Positions 43,009 to 52,552 are shown, numbered from the stretch's first letter. The stretch: 64,000 nucleotides of DNA from Bifidobacterium miconisargentati (GCF_019331675.1 NZ_JAHBBJ010000006.1:62001-126000), one strand, 5' to 3'. Made by a program: numbers and translations. Notes: generated by a model not told the origin, from the letters alone.

Positions 43009-43130
43009 CATTCATTACTCCCGTATAAGGTGCATCCCCATTTGGCCCAAGGTATAATCCGCGCCGGCAAGGCCCTTGGTGACGAACTACGGCTTGCGGT
43101 AGCATGTTTCCAACAGGAAGGAGGCGTGTC

Positions 43131-43298
43131 ATGGTAAACCTCACTGATTTGTACACAGTGGACAAGGACAGTGCCGAATACGACTATCTGCGCTTGTGCG
43201 ATGCGCCCCTGTCGCAGGATGTGCTGGAATTTCTCGGCAAGTCATCCGAAACGGAGACGGGTACTGTCCCGTCGCCGTGCGAACAGGTTTACGCCTGA
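43131..43298 (+). CDS. Small hypothetical protein
   Basis: 55 residues from ATG at 43131 (MVNLTDLYTVDKDSAEYDYL) behind a strong GGAAGGAGGCGTGTC. Acidic N-terminal half, short tail. No known family. The excellent ribosome binding site makes it likely to be expressed; function unknown. Confidence 0.6.
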   Translation: MVNLTDLYTVDKDSAEYDYLRLCDAPLSQDVLEFLGKSSETETGTVPSPCEQVYA

Positions 43299-43487
43299 GC
43301 TGCGGACGAAACGACAGGGTGCTAGTTCGTTTTCGTTTCGCTGACAAGTCCGATCAGCCGCGATTCACCAGTTTCTCTTGTACTGATCCCGTACCACCGA
43401 ACCGTCAAATTGACGGCCGGTGGGTCAAGGGATCGCAGTTTCCCGAAGGCTCCGAGGCTTGGGCCTAGGCATGCAGGCCTTACCAAT

Positions 43488-43555
43488 GATTGGCCTGTGT
43501 TGTGGATTACCGTACTGGTTTACTGCAGTCCGGTAATCCACAACACAGGCCAATC
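43488..43555 (-). terminator. 25-bp perfect inverted repeat
   Basis: Arms 43488-43512 and 43531-43555 are perfect complements around an 18-base loop that itself has a 3-bp extension. It starts about 40 bases beyond the stop of the minus-strand GH3 gene, so it most likely ends that transcript. Confidence 0.7.
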
Positions 43556-43595
43556 ACAGCGACTTTCCGAAATCCTGATTATTGATTCTTATCCA

Positions 43596-46562
43596 TCACT
43601 GTTCGTCTGAACTCTCTACCGTGACGATGGCCTTACGACGACCAAGGTATCGACGGATGGCCAGGACTTCGAGTCCGGCGATCAGCAGGCCGCAGACCGC
43701 ATCCATGACGATGGTGATTGTAATCCAAACGGGCGTCTGGGACTTCGGATCGCCATTCGCGTAGTGGTAGCTGTTGGCGGTGGTGTACAGGATGTTCTTC
43801 GCCGCCTGGCGCATCGCGATCACCGAGGTGGCGGACTTGTCGGAGACGTGGTTGGTGATGTTCGTCGTGGCGAGCATCACGTCGCCGCCATTGCGGATGA
43901 TCTGGTCAGAATTCTGGTAGCCGAAGCCTCCGAAATAGTCTGTCAGGACCATGCCGTGGAAGCCCCATTCGTCACGGAGCACGGTGTTGAGCAGCGGCGA
44001 GTAAGCACCCGCATATGTGATTCCAATGTAGTTGTAGGCGCTCATCACAGCCTGCGCACCGCCATCCTTGACGCTCAGTTCGAAGGGCTTGAGGTAGATC
44101 TCGCGAATCGCCTGCTCGTTGGACCAGGTGCACAGCATCGACCATCGGTTGGTTTCCTGGTCGTTCAAGGCAAAGTGCTTCATGAACGAGTACACGCCCT
44201 TGTCCTTGGCTGCGGCGATTTCATGGGCGGCCATGACTCCGGAGAGCAGACCGTCCTCGGAGAAGTACTCGTAGTTGCGGCCGGAGAACGCCGAACGGTG
44301 GATGTTCATCGAGGGGGCGTACCAGCCGGAGGAGTCCATGTCGTGGGACATGTCGCCAATCATGGCACCGAACCGGTCCGCGAGGTCGGTGTTCCAGGTG
44401 CAGGCGAACGCGACCGCCGAGGAGAAGCCGATGGAGCCGACACCGGTGAAGTTGTTGTTCAGCGCGGCGGAGCCATCCAGGTCGAACATGAAGATCTTGC
44501 CGATCTTGTCGATGGCCTGCGTGCCATAGCCGCCCATGGCGATGAGGTTCTCCATGTCATCGACGGTCAGCTCGTCCAGCAGCTGATCCCAACGTTCGTC
44601 GTCATAATCAGCTCCATACAGGTCGGCAAGTTTGATGCCGTTGTCCGCCCCGGTGGTGGGCATGGCGTCGTCGGCATTGTCATGGTCGGCCGGATCGTAG
44701 TTGCCGTTGTTGACGAATTTGGCCTTGTCCGCCTCCGGCATGGACATGCTGGCCGGAGCCGCGGTGGCCTTGTCGTAGTTGGCGAAATGGTCGGCACGGG
44801 AAAGGTAGGTCACATCTCCCTCGGCATCGTCGAACTGGTTGGTGGCCGCGGTCTTGTCAGTGGAACGCGGATCGGACTGGTCATAGGTGATGGTCTTGGG
44901 CACGTTCACGGTCTGTTCCTCGATGACCGTATGGGCGTCGGAACGAATCGAGATGCCGTAATCGCCGGACTCGAGGACATAGGCCTTGGCGTTCTTGTAG
45001 TCGTAGGAGGCCATGTCCTCCTCGTTGAAAGTCATGGTCAGCTTTTCGGATTCGCCGGGGGCCAGTTTCTTGGTCTTGTCGAATGCGATCAGGTTCACGC
45101 TTGACTTTTCGATGCCGCCGTTGGTGTAGGGCGGGTTGTAGTAGACCTCGACCACGTCCTTGCCTGCCACATCGCCCGTGTTGGTCACGGTCACGTCGAA
45201 GGTGACTTTGCCGTCATCGGTTACATGCACGTTGCCCATATCCTGTTTGAACGTGGTGTAGGACAGGCCGTGTCCGAACGGGAAGGCGACCTCGTTGTCG
45301 TAGTCGATGAGGCCTTCCTCGCCGGCTGTCTCATAGAACTTGTAACCGACGTAGATGCCTTCCACGTACCGGGTGAAGGTGGGTCGCGCGGTGGCCATGA
45401 ACGTGTCGTCGGCCGGGATCTGGAACTCATCCATGTTGTCGTACGTGAAGTCTCCGAAGTTGTTCCATGTCGGGGACTTGGTCAGGTCGGTGACGAAGGT
45501 GTCCGCGGACTTGCCGGAGGGGTTGACCTTGCCGGCCATGATCTCGCCGAGGGCCACGAAGCCGGTCTGGCCCGCAGGCGGGCACCATACCACGGACTTG
45601 ATCTGCGGATGGTCCTTGAGGAAGTCGAACTGGAAGGCGTTCGCGCCGTTGTAGATGACGGTCACCTTATCGAAGTTCTTGGTGACCAGGTCCACGAGAT
45701 CCTTTTCCGTCTGGCTCAGCTGAAGCAGGTGCTGACCTTCTTGATAATCGGGATACTCGGTGGAGTTGTCCTCGTATTTGATGCCGGTGGGCTTCTTGGA
45801 CCAGTTGTGGGTACGCTCGTATTCCGCGGAATCGCTCAGTCCGGTCTTGCCGTTGGGCCTCATCTCGGTGGGAAGATCGGCGTGCTCTCCACCGACCCTG
45901 GCCAGCACGATTACCGCTTCGTCGGAGAACGCCTTCGCGTTGGAAATCATCTCATCGGAGTACTGCGCGGCCGGAACCTCGGGCTGGGTCCAGTCCTGGA
46001 TCCACATGTTCACGCTCGGACGGTCGGCACGGTACTTGACGTACATGTCGCTCAGCTCGGTGTTCGTTTCCAGGCCGGCCTGCTTGAACCCGTCCAGCAA
46101 CGACACGGTCGGATACGTATCGGACAGCGCGCCGGCTCCCGTGCCACCGTACACGGGGTTGGTGGAACTCCAGCCGAACACGTTGACCTTCTTGTTAGAC
46201 AGAGGAAGATTGGAATCATCGTTCTTCAGGAGGGTGACCGCCTCGCGCTGCACCTCGACGCCGAGCTTCTTCGCCTGCGCCTCAGTGGTCGAGGACAGCA
46301 CGTGCTTCTCGGCGGTGGCGCTGGTAAGCAACGTGGAAAGCGGGCCGAACAGCATCATGCTGACCGCCACAAGGAACGCCACGAATGCTACGAGCCATGC
46401 CTGCGAATGCACCAGTTTGCGCACCGCGACCTGCTGCACCGTACGACGGTTCACCGCAACGGTCACGATGAGCGCCAACAAAAGCACTATTCCGACCGCT
46501 ATCAGATGCGGCGTTACCGACCGCAATACATTAATCACATCACTCCAGTTGATGTCGATCAT
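43596..46562 (-). CDS. Membrane-tethered GH3 beta-glycosidase, reversed domain order
   Basis: 988 residues behind AAGGAGAACCCCG. Two N-terminal transmembrane helices lie near residues 18-38 and 54-76. The domain normally C-terminal in GH3 comes first (REAVTLLKNDDSNLPLSNKK, about 107-126), then a fibronectin-III-like domain (FDVTVTNTGDVAGKDVVEVY near 450), then the TIM-barrel domain (FSGRNYEYFSEDGLLSGVMA near 760) with the nucleophile Asp in GMVLTDYFGG, and finally a C-terminal transmembrane helix near 950-970. GH3 enzymes release terminal beta-linked glucose or related sugars. Reversed GH3 enzymes are known from rumen and gut bacteria; the transmembrane frame places the enzyme on the outer face of the membrane. 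Regulatory genes lie upstream. Confidence 0.9.
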   Translation of the reverse strand: MIDINWSDVINVLRSVTPHLIAVGIVLLLALIVTVAVNRRTVQQVAVRKLVHSQAWLVAFVAFLVAVSMMLFGPLSTLLTSATAEKHVLSSTTEAQAKKLGVEVQREAVTLLKNDDSNLPLSNKKVNVFGWSSTNPVYGGTGAGALSDTYPTVSLLDGFKQAGLETNTELSDMYVKYRADRPSVNMWIQDWTQPEVPAAQYSDEMISNAKAFSDEAVIVLARVGGEHADLPTEMRPNGKTGLSDSAEYERTHNWSKKPTGIKYEDNSTEYPDYQEGQHLLQLSQTEKDLVDLVTKNFDKVTVIYNGANAFQFDFLKDHPQIKSVVWCPPAGQTGFVALGEIMAGKVNPSGKSADTFVTDLTKSPTWNNFGDFTYDNMDEFQIPADDTFMATARPTFTRYVEGIYVGYKFYETAGEEGLIDYDNEVAFPFGHGLSYTTFKQDMGNVHVTDDGKVTFDVTVTNTGDVAGKDVVEVYYNPPYTNGGIEKSSVNLIAFDKTKKLAPGESEKLTMTFNEEDMASYDYKNAKAYVLESGDYGISIRSDAHTVIEEQTVNVPKTITYDQSDPRSTDKTAATNQFDDAEGDVTYLSRADHFANYDKATAAPASMSMPEADKAKFVNNGNYDPADHDNADDAMPTTGADNGIKLADLYGADYDDERWDQLLDELTVDDMENLIAMGGYGTQAIDKIGKIFMFDLDGSAALNNNFTGVGSIGFSSAVAFACTWNTDLADRFGAMIGDMSHDMDSSGWYAPSMNIHRSAFSGRNYEYFSEDGLLSGVMAAHEIAAAKDKGVYSFMKHFALNDQETNRWSMLCTWSNEQAIREIYLKPFELSVKDGGAQAVMSAYNYIGITYAGAYSPLLNTVLRDEWGFHGMVLTDYFGGFGYQNSDQIIRNGGDVMLATTNITNHVSDKSATSVIAMRQAAKNILYTTANSYHYANGDPKSQTPVWITITIVMDAVCGLLIAGLEVLAIRRYLGRRKAIVTVESSDEQ

Positions 46563-46761
46563 CGGGGTTCTCCTTCTCGGTTGTCATCCCTGAAACCGGT
46601 GAATCCTCACCGGGATTCCGCCACATCTTCATGGCGATAGGACCATTGCATCATCGCGACCGACCGGCTCATGGATGATTGGCAAGAACGGATTGTTTGC
46701 CTTCCTAAATGGACGTGCCTAGGGTCTCCCAGAAATACGGCTACAGTCGCGACGCGAATTC

Positions 46762-47508
46762 TTATGAAATCCGATTGCCCAGGCTCTGAAGAAACCCGCG
46801 ACGCCTCCGCCGCGAGATTTCCAGCACATCGCCTCCATAGACCACGCATTCGCTGTCTTTGACCGAAACCACATGCCTCATATTGACCAGATAGCAAGAG
46901 TTGCAGGAATAGAAGTCGTTCTCCGGCAGTTGGTCCTGGAATCCGCGCAACGAACCGTTGAATTCATAGGTGCTCTGCAGGGTATGAAGCAGAATGCGGT
47001 GTCTTTTGCCGCTTTCCAGATAGAGAATATCCCCGACAGACACACGAGCCAGTCCGCCCGGGACACTCACCATGACCGACGTATCGCGTATACGGTGCTC
47101 CTTGATGTTTAGACAACGGTCAAGCTCACGTTCGAGAGCGAAATACGGAACCGGCTTGACCAGATAACTCAACGCATTCACCTCGTATCCCCGGATGGCC
47201 ATCTGGGACATGTTGGTGACGAATACGATACTCACGCCATTATCGATATTGCGTATCATGCGGGCCGTTTCGAAGCCGTCCACGCTTCCCATCTCCACGT
47301 CCAGCAGAATGAGATCGCAATCCGAACGATATTCACGCAACAAGGATTCACCGTCCGAGTACATGTCGATTTTGATTCCTATACCATGTTCCGACCGGTA
47401 CCGTTCAAGATGCTCTTCCATGGCATCGCGAATCGACTGTTCGTCGTCGACCACGCATACACGCAGGGTGGCGGACGAATCACCGATGCCATTGTCTTCA
47501 TTCACCAT
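46762..47508 (-). CDS. LytTR-family response regulator
   Basis: 248 residues, ATG at 47508 behind AGGAGGATAGC. Receiver domain at residues 15-135: LRVCVVDDEQS, phospho-acceptor Asp in LILLDVEMG, and the conserved Lys in YLVKPV. The LytTR DNA-binding domain follows (VGDILYLESGKRHRILLHTL, then NSCYLVNMRHVVSV) and ends with basic residues. AgrA/AlgR-type proteins bind paired sites upstream of their targets. No histidine kinase gene is in the window. The gene reads towards the GH3 gene, so it may control GH3 expression; this is inferred from position only. Confidence 0.9.
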   Translation of the reverse strand: MVNEDNGIGDSSATLRVCVVDDEQSIRDAMEEHLERYRSEHGIGIKIDMYSDGESLLREYRSDCDLILLDVEMGSVDGFETARMIRNIDNGVSIVFVTNMSQMAIRGYEVNALSYLVKPVPYFALERELDRCLNIKEHRIRDTSVMVSVPGGLARVSVGDILYLESGKRHRILLHTLQSTYEFNGSLRGFQDQLPENDFYSCNSCYLVNMRHVVSVKDSECVVYGGDVLEISRRRRRGFLQSLGNRIS

Positions 47509-47647
47509 GCTATCCTCCTTGCAATGTCCTCGCCACGAACCTATATGCCTCTATATAGCCGTATGAAGCCGTCTGCGGAATAGCGGATATACCCATGCCC
47601 GCATCAAGCTAGACTTGATACGAGGAAATCCGATAGAGGAGAAGTGC

Positions 47648-48682
47648 ATGCTCGATCCCGCTATAGACGTATTCATTCAAGTGACGCAAAGCGGCAGTTT
47701 CACCAAGGCTTCGGAGAAGCTGTACATCTCCCCCACCGCGGTCATGAATCAGATCAATCGTCTGGAAGCCTATGTCGGAGTCAGACTTCTGGAACGTGGT
47801 TCGACAGGCATACGGCTCACGGATGCCGGCAAGGTTTTCCACCACGACGCCCTGCGTCTCGTCTCGATGTCGGAAAAAGCCCGTGAACATGCACGGCAGG
47901 CCGATGCAAGCCACGTCGAGGAGATTCGCATCGGGACTTCGGTCCTGTACCCGTGCAAGCCGCTCTTGGACAGATGGAACCGGATCACCAACCAGAGCGA
48001 GACGAAACATAAGGCGGAACGCTACAGACTTAGCATCATCTCATTCGACGACAACGAACGCACCATCTCCCGGACATTCGCCAACATCGGACGCGACTTC
48101 GACGTGATGATCGGCCCTTACGGAAATGCCGTACACCCTTACGAAACCCTGACCCTGGAACAGGATCGCATGTGCATCGCGGTCCCGGAGGGACATCGCT
48201 TGGCCGGAACAGAACACGTCGGAGTAGATGATTTGAAAGGGGAACAACTCCTGTTGCCGGCACCAGGCAACCATTCCGGCCCCGACGCATTGAGACGTTG
48301 GCTCACGGAAAACCATCCGGAAATCGAGGTGGTCTCCACATCCGCCTATTACGGCATCAGTGTCTTCAACCGATGCATACAAGACAACATGGTTCTGGTG
48401 ACGCTGAATCATTGGAGAGACGTCCATCCGATGCTGCACACCATATCCGTCGATTGGGAATTCTCCGTCTCATATGGGCTGATTTATCCGAAAAACGCAT
48501 CGAGCGCGATACGGAATTTCGTCTCACTCATCGAAAAGGAAGACGGAACTAGCCCGCAAGCCCATTCGCCATCACTCCCCGAACACCGCCTTGGCCGTGG
48601 CGGAGGAGACCATGACCAGACAGCCGAGCATGATGGCGCCCAGCATCAGCGTGCCGAAGTTCGAGATCACGTACTGCCATAG
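47648..48682 (+). CDS. LysR-family regulator with foreign C-terminal extension
   Basis: 344 residues, ATG at 47648 behind GAGGAGAAGTGC. The N-terminal winged helix (FIQVTQSGSFTKASEKLYIS, then AVMNQINRLEAYVGVRLLER) and the co-inducer domain are complete and end normally near residue 301 (FVSLIEKEDG). The next 43 residues are charged and repetitive and are encoded by the antisense of the virB6 3' end, so they look like read-through across a DNA junction at about 48550-48570. It is divergent from the LytTR gene. The target could be the GH3 gene. The extension may or may not affect function. Confidence 0.85.
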   Translation: MLDPAIDVFIQVTQSGSFTKASEKLYISPTAVMNQINRLEAYVGVRLLERGSTGIRLTDAGKVFHHDALRLVSMSEKAREHARQADASHVEEIRIGTSVLYPCKPLLDRWNRITNQSETKHKAERYRLSIISFDDNERTISRTFANIGRDFDVMIGPYGNAVHPYETLTLEQDRMCIAVPEGHRLAGTEHVGVDDLKGEQLLLPAPGNHSGPDALRRWLTENHPEIEVVSTSAYYGISVFNRCIQDNMVLVTLNHWRDVHPMLHTISVDWEFSVSYGLIYPKNASSAIRNFVSLIEKEDGTSPQAHSPSLPEHRLGRGGGDHDQTAEHDGAQHQRAEVRDHVLP

Positions 48683-49423
48683 GTCTGAGCCCTCCACATA
48701 GCCGTCCAAGGTCAGGGCCTCGCCGATGAACGCGCGGTACAGGACCACGCCCACGGTCAGGGTGATGGCCTGGAAGGATGCCTGGCCGTAGCGGCGCAGG
48801 TAGCCGATACCCATGGATCTCGTGTGGTCGCTGGCCATGAACACGACCGGCAGCGACGCGAAACAGGAGAGCATGTAGATCTGCATGAACCGCATGTACA
48901 CCACCGCGAGCAGGACCACGCCCGCGACCTGCGAGACGAAGAAGGGGATGAGCACCAGCACCATGAGCCCGGCCTGCCCCACGACGCCGGCGTCCTCGAT
49001 GGCCGCACGCATCTGGTCGCCGAGCAGCTGGCTTTCGACGCCTGATGCGTTGGACAGCACGCCGAACATGGCCTTGACGATGGTCGAGGTGATGCCGTCG
49101 ATGCCTTGCAGGATCAGGCCGGCGTGCTGGGCGAACAGGAGCACCAGCGCGCATTTCAGGAGCACGGTGCCGATGATCCGGACCCCGAGCTCCCGGTCGC
49201 CGTCCGCCCTGGCCGATGCGCGCGCCAGTTCGAGCGTGAACACGATGCTGGCCACGGTGGCGGCGACCGGTTTGACGGCGACCGCGTGCACCGTGGACGT
49301 CATGCCGTACATGCTTGCCGAGAATTCGGCGGGCCCCAAGGCGAGGCGGTCCAGTATGGTCCCGTCGATGCCGCCGCCGATCGCGTTGAGCATGTTGACG
49401 CAGGGTTCCATCAGACCCGACAT
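48572..49423 (-). CDS. VirB6/TrbL-like conjugation membrane protein
   Basis: 283 residues, ATG at 49423 behind AGGGAGTGAATCGTC. Five to six transmembrane segments (for example VAATVASIVFTLELARASA, VLLKCALVLLFAQHAGLIL and AGLMVLVLIPFFVSQVAGVV). The layout matches the VirB6/TrbL-like proteins of Gram-positive ICEs, which form part of the inner-membrane channel. It follows the Maff2-like gene by 61 bases. Normally PrgI and VirB4 come next; here LysR, LytTR and GH3 genes intervene. Confidence 0.85.
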   Translation of the reverse strand: MSGLMEPCVNMLNAIGGGIDGTILDRLALGPAEFSASMYGMTSTVHAVAVKPVAATVASIVFTLELARASARADGDRELGVRIIGTVLLKCALVLLFAQHAGLILQGIDGITSTIVKAMFGVLSNASGVESQLLGDQMRAAIEDAGVVGQAGLMVLVLIPFFVSQVAGVVLLAVVYMRFMQIYMLSCFASLPVVFMASDHTRSMGIGYLRRYGQASFQAITLTVGVVLYRAFIGEALTLDGYVEGSDLWQYVISNFGTLMLGAIMLGCLVMVSSATAKAVFGE

Positions 49424-49484
49424 GACGATTCACTCCCTGTGTGACTATTCAATATATTTAGAATGTTCGTTTACTGCTCGATAT

Positions 49485-49688
49485 TCAGAAGCTCAGGTTG
49501 GCGAACAGCGCCGCGGCCGTGATGATGACCGCGCCGCCGACGAGCTGCCAGATGCCGGACTGTGTCTGCGGCCCGGAATGGTCCTTCAACCCTCCGGCCA
49601 GCGTGATCGCGCCCCAGACGCTCCAGATGCCGCCACCGAGCACCGCGGCCTTCTGCAGGAGCTGCAGTATCGTGTTGATCGTTTCCAT
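49485..49688 (-). CDS. Maff2-like small integral membrane protein (VirB2-like)
   Basis: 67 residues, ATG at 49688 behind AAAAGGGGAATC; starts upstream have no ribosome site. Two transmembrane helices (AVLGGGIWSVWGAITLAGGL and IWQLVGGAVIITAAALFANL) around the short polar KDHSGPQTQSG. The pattern GxWxVWGxxxLxxG...QSxGxxQLxGGxxI is typical of the Maff2 family that lies beside VirB6 in Gram-positive conjugative elements and may be the pilin-like channel subunit. Confidence 0.8.
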   Translation of the reverse strand: METINTILQLLQKAAVLGGGIWSVWGAITLAGGLKDHSGPQTQSGIWQLVGGAVIITAAALFANLSF

Positions 49689-49728
49689 GATGATTCCCCT
49701 TTTCCTTGGTTTTCCGCATCCTGACGCC

Positions 49729-52341
49729 CTATGCGCCAGATGACGCCTTTCTCCTGTGCAGCACCGCCAGCATGATGCCGCCAACCAGTGTGGCCGCACC
49801 GCCGAGCATCATGAGCCACACCACGTCACCACCTGTATGCGGCAGTCTCACGGATGGCGTCTCCGGCGTGACCGGCGTTTCAGGCACGTAGGCGTTCCAG
49901 TCGTCCGGTTCGCTTTCGACCGGCGTATCGGTGCAGATCTCGTCCGGGGCCGCCGGCTGGGCCGGTATGTCGTCGAACGGGTCGTCGTCATGCGGCAGAC
50001 ATTCGATGACCGGCGAGGCCTCGACCGTGGCACGGTCCGTGTGCGTCGCGGACACGCCGCGCAGCACTCCCCTGACGTCCACTGATTCGCCGGGCGCCAA
50101 CGTCAGCGTCTCCCAATCGTCGGGATAGGAGAGTTCCGTAACCTCGCCGTCGCCGGCCACCGTCTCGTCGGACAGCTCTAATGCGGTCAACGGCACGTCC
50201 CCCGTATTGGTGACGCGGAACACGATCGTCACGTCACCGCCGTCCAATGCCAACGCATCCTCGGTCCCGTCCCTGTCCCCTGCCTCCGGTCCGGACGCTT
50301 CGTCGAATTTCTCGATGCTGATGGACGGCGATCGTTCCGGGGTGACGGTGGTCACCGTGTTCGATGGACGCCGTGCCCCATCCAGTGTTTCGATGAACGT
50401 GTTCGCGAACTCGCCAGCTTTCACGCGCGTGAACTGCACGTAGGCGCGCCAGGCCTGCGGATGCATGCCGTCGGTGGACACCAATGCGAGATACCGTTCG
50501 GTGGCGGAGACGGAGAACATGCCCTCGCCCATCTCAAGGGTGAACAGTTCGCCGCCAAACGGCGTGGAGTCGAAGCCGCTGCCGGCGATGCGCATGCCTT
50601 TGGCCGCCAACACGGTTCCGTCCGTGTTATGCAGGTCTTCAACGGCGTACACGGCCCATTGGCCGGTGTACGTGTCGCCGGTCTCGTCGAAGTCGTCGTC
50701 GATGTGCCATGAGGACACGGTCGGATACGCGCGATCCACGGCCAGGATGGAAGAGTTGAGTTGGTATAGGAACGTCTGGCCCCGGTAGATGCTCATGCCG
50801 TCGGCGCTTTCGGAACCGACCTCGACGCTCACGTCCTTGTACGGGTCGAGCGTGAGCACCGGATTGTCCACTACGTTGGATGTGACCCTGCCGTTGTTGA
50901 GCGAAGCCCATCCCCGGTTCTCGATGCGCGGACCGTCCCCGTCGTCGGGCTCGGAGGACCAGTCGATGTCGGTCCGGACCATGGCGTCGAACGTCAACAG
51001 CACCCGGTGCGGTACGGCGGGCTCCCAGTTCTCATCCAGCCATTCTCGATGGAAACGGACGGTGAACCGGTGTCCCGTTTCATCCCAGTCGGCCGTATAT
51101 GCCTCGGCCGGTATCGTCGTCACGTCGTTCTCCGTGGCGTCTCCGACAGTCTCGTCTCGTGCCGTCAACGTCAGGCTGTCCCGGTCCGGGGTGGTGCGCG
51201 GATCGTAGTCGTCCGTCAGTTCCAGACGTTCCAGCACATAGTCCGATGCCGCGTCCACGTGCAGTTCGAGTTCATAGGAGACTCTCTGGCCGGGCAGCAC
51301 GGCCTTGCCATTGATGCTCGGCTTCGCTTCGGCATCGGTATCGTCCGCCGAGCCACCATCGTCGGTGTCCTCCGCTTCGACCTCCGTATCGATCGGTTTC
51401 ACGTCCTTGACGAGTTCGGGACGCACGATGCACAGGACCGGCTCGTTGGTCTCCCAGTAATCCTGGTCCTCCCACCACACGCCCGCCTTGTTGGCCAACG
51501 CCATATCCCCGTCGGCGCAGGTGTTGCGATCGGAATCCCCGTTTCCCGTCCCGGACTCGTTCCGGTCCTCAAGCAGGTCTGCGGCAACGTCGAAGTTCAC
51601 CACGAACGGCACGAGCATGGAGAACTGCATCGGACTGGTGCGGGCGTTGAGTTCCTCCAGGTAATCGACCGTCGCCACGGCCCGGGTCACCGTGCCTTCC
51701 ACGGTGACCTCGAAGCGGTCGGTCACGTCCTCGCCGATGGTGTTGATGCCGTCCGTTGACGGTTCCCGGTAGGAGTCCAATGCAAGGGCGTACACCCTGA
51801 CCTCGCCCGTATCGGCCGGGTCGAGATACCGGTCCACGAGACCCCAGTCGTCGGCCAGTTCCAGACGGTCCTCCGTGCTCCAATCCACGGATTGGATCGT
51901 CATGTTGACCGCGGCCGCGACCCTGTCGCCGTTGAAGAAGCTCTGGCCGTTGGCACCGGCCTGATTGCCCCGTTCCGAATCGGTGACCATCTGCCATGCA
52001 CCGTCGTCACCCATGCGTACCCATGCCTTGTTCGGCGGGTAGAAGCCGACCGCGAACGGCGTGATGGCATGATCGCCGTCACCCGGCAAAACGGCGTCCG
52101 ATTCCCCGGCGTCCGGACCGTACCCATCACGGCCGTTATCACTCGTTGACCCATCATCGCCGACGACGTCCTGTTCGCGGGTCATGCGATCGGAACCATC
52201 CACGATTCCGGTCCCGTCCTCGCTGCCGCCGTCCGGAACCTCCAGCGACGACGCCACGGCCGGCCCGGCCAGAAGGCATATCGCCACCGTCGCAGCCGTC
52301 AGTGCGCACCACGTCTTCTTCATCGTTCCCTTCACGCCCAT
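49729..52341 (-). CDS. LPHTG-anchored antigen I/II-like adhesin of the conjugation system
   Basis: 870 residues if ATG 52341 is used (GGAGGGTGCAGCGC upstream); ATG 52323 (MKKTWCALTAATVAICLLAG) is an alternative with GAAGGGAACG. A signal peptide is followed by an acidic linker. Two AgI/II-type isopeptide domains contain GQRVSYELELHVDA with DDYDP, and GQTFLYQLNSS with WHIDDDFDE. A DUF11-like domain (VTIVFRVTNTGDVPLTALEL) leads to LPHTG, a hydrophobic helix and HRRK. Sortase anchors such proteins to peptidoglycan. Similar adhesins (PrgB type) promote donor-recipient aggregation. It heads the minus-strand mating-channel transcript. Confidence 0.82.
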   Translation of the reverse strand: MGVKGTMKKTWCALTAATVAICLLAGPAVASSLEVPDGGSEDGTGIVDGSDRMTREQDVVGDDGSTSDNGRDGYGPDAGESDAVLPGDGDHAITPFAVGFYPPNKAWVRMGDDGAWQMVTDSERGNQAGANGQSFFNGDRVAAAVNMTIQSVDWSTEDRLELADDWGLVDRYLDPADTGEVRVYALALDSYREPSTDGINTIGEDVTDRFEVTVEGTVTRAVATVDYLEELNARTSPMQFSMLVPFVVNFDVAADLLEDRNESGTGNGDSDRNTCADGDMALANKAGVWWEDQDYWETNEPVLCIVRPELVKDVKPIDTEVEAEDTDDGGSADDTDAEAKPSINGKAVLPGQRVSYELELHVDAASDYVLERLELTDDYDPRTTPDRDSLTLTARDETVGDATENDVTTIPAEAYTADWDETGHRFTVRFHREWLDENWEPAVPHRVLLTFDAMVRTDIDWSSEPDDGDGPRIENRGWASLNNGRVTSNVVDNPVLTLDPYKDVSVEVGSESADGMSIYRGQTFLYQLNSSILAVDRAYPTVSSWHIDDDFDETGDTYTGQWAVYAVEDLHNTDGTVLAAKGMRIAGSGFDSTPFGGELFTLEMGEGMFSVSATERYLALVSTDGMHPQAWRAYVQFTRVKAGEFANTFIETLDGARRPSNTVTTVTPERSPSISIEKFDEASGPEAGDRDGTEDALALDGGDVTIVFRVTNTGDVPLTALELSDETVAGDGEVTELSYPDDWETLTLAPGESVDVRGVLRGVSATHTDRATVEASPVIECLPHDDDPFDDIPAQPAAPDEICTDTPVESEPDDWNAYVPETPVTPETPSVRLPHTGGDVVWLMMLGGAATLVGGIMLAVLHRRKASSGA

Positions 52342-52552
52342 GCGCTGCACCCTCCGTAGGGACTCCATATCACCCGGGAAAGGAGGTGGCCGAAGACGCA
52401 CGAGGGCGGTTCCGGCCACCTCAGGGGATCGATATGGACCGTGCGGACCGATTTTTCGGGGCCACCGTTGGCCCCACCGCACGCACTCAGTATGCCGTTC
52501 CACCGCATGGCCCATGGTCCCGACCATGTTTTCGGGCTACCGTTATACGGAA

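Noticed and set aside
45225-46640. Plus-strand frame of 471 codons
   Set aside because: Antisense of the GH3 gene.
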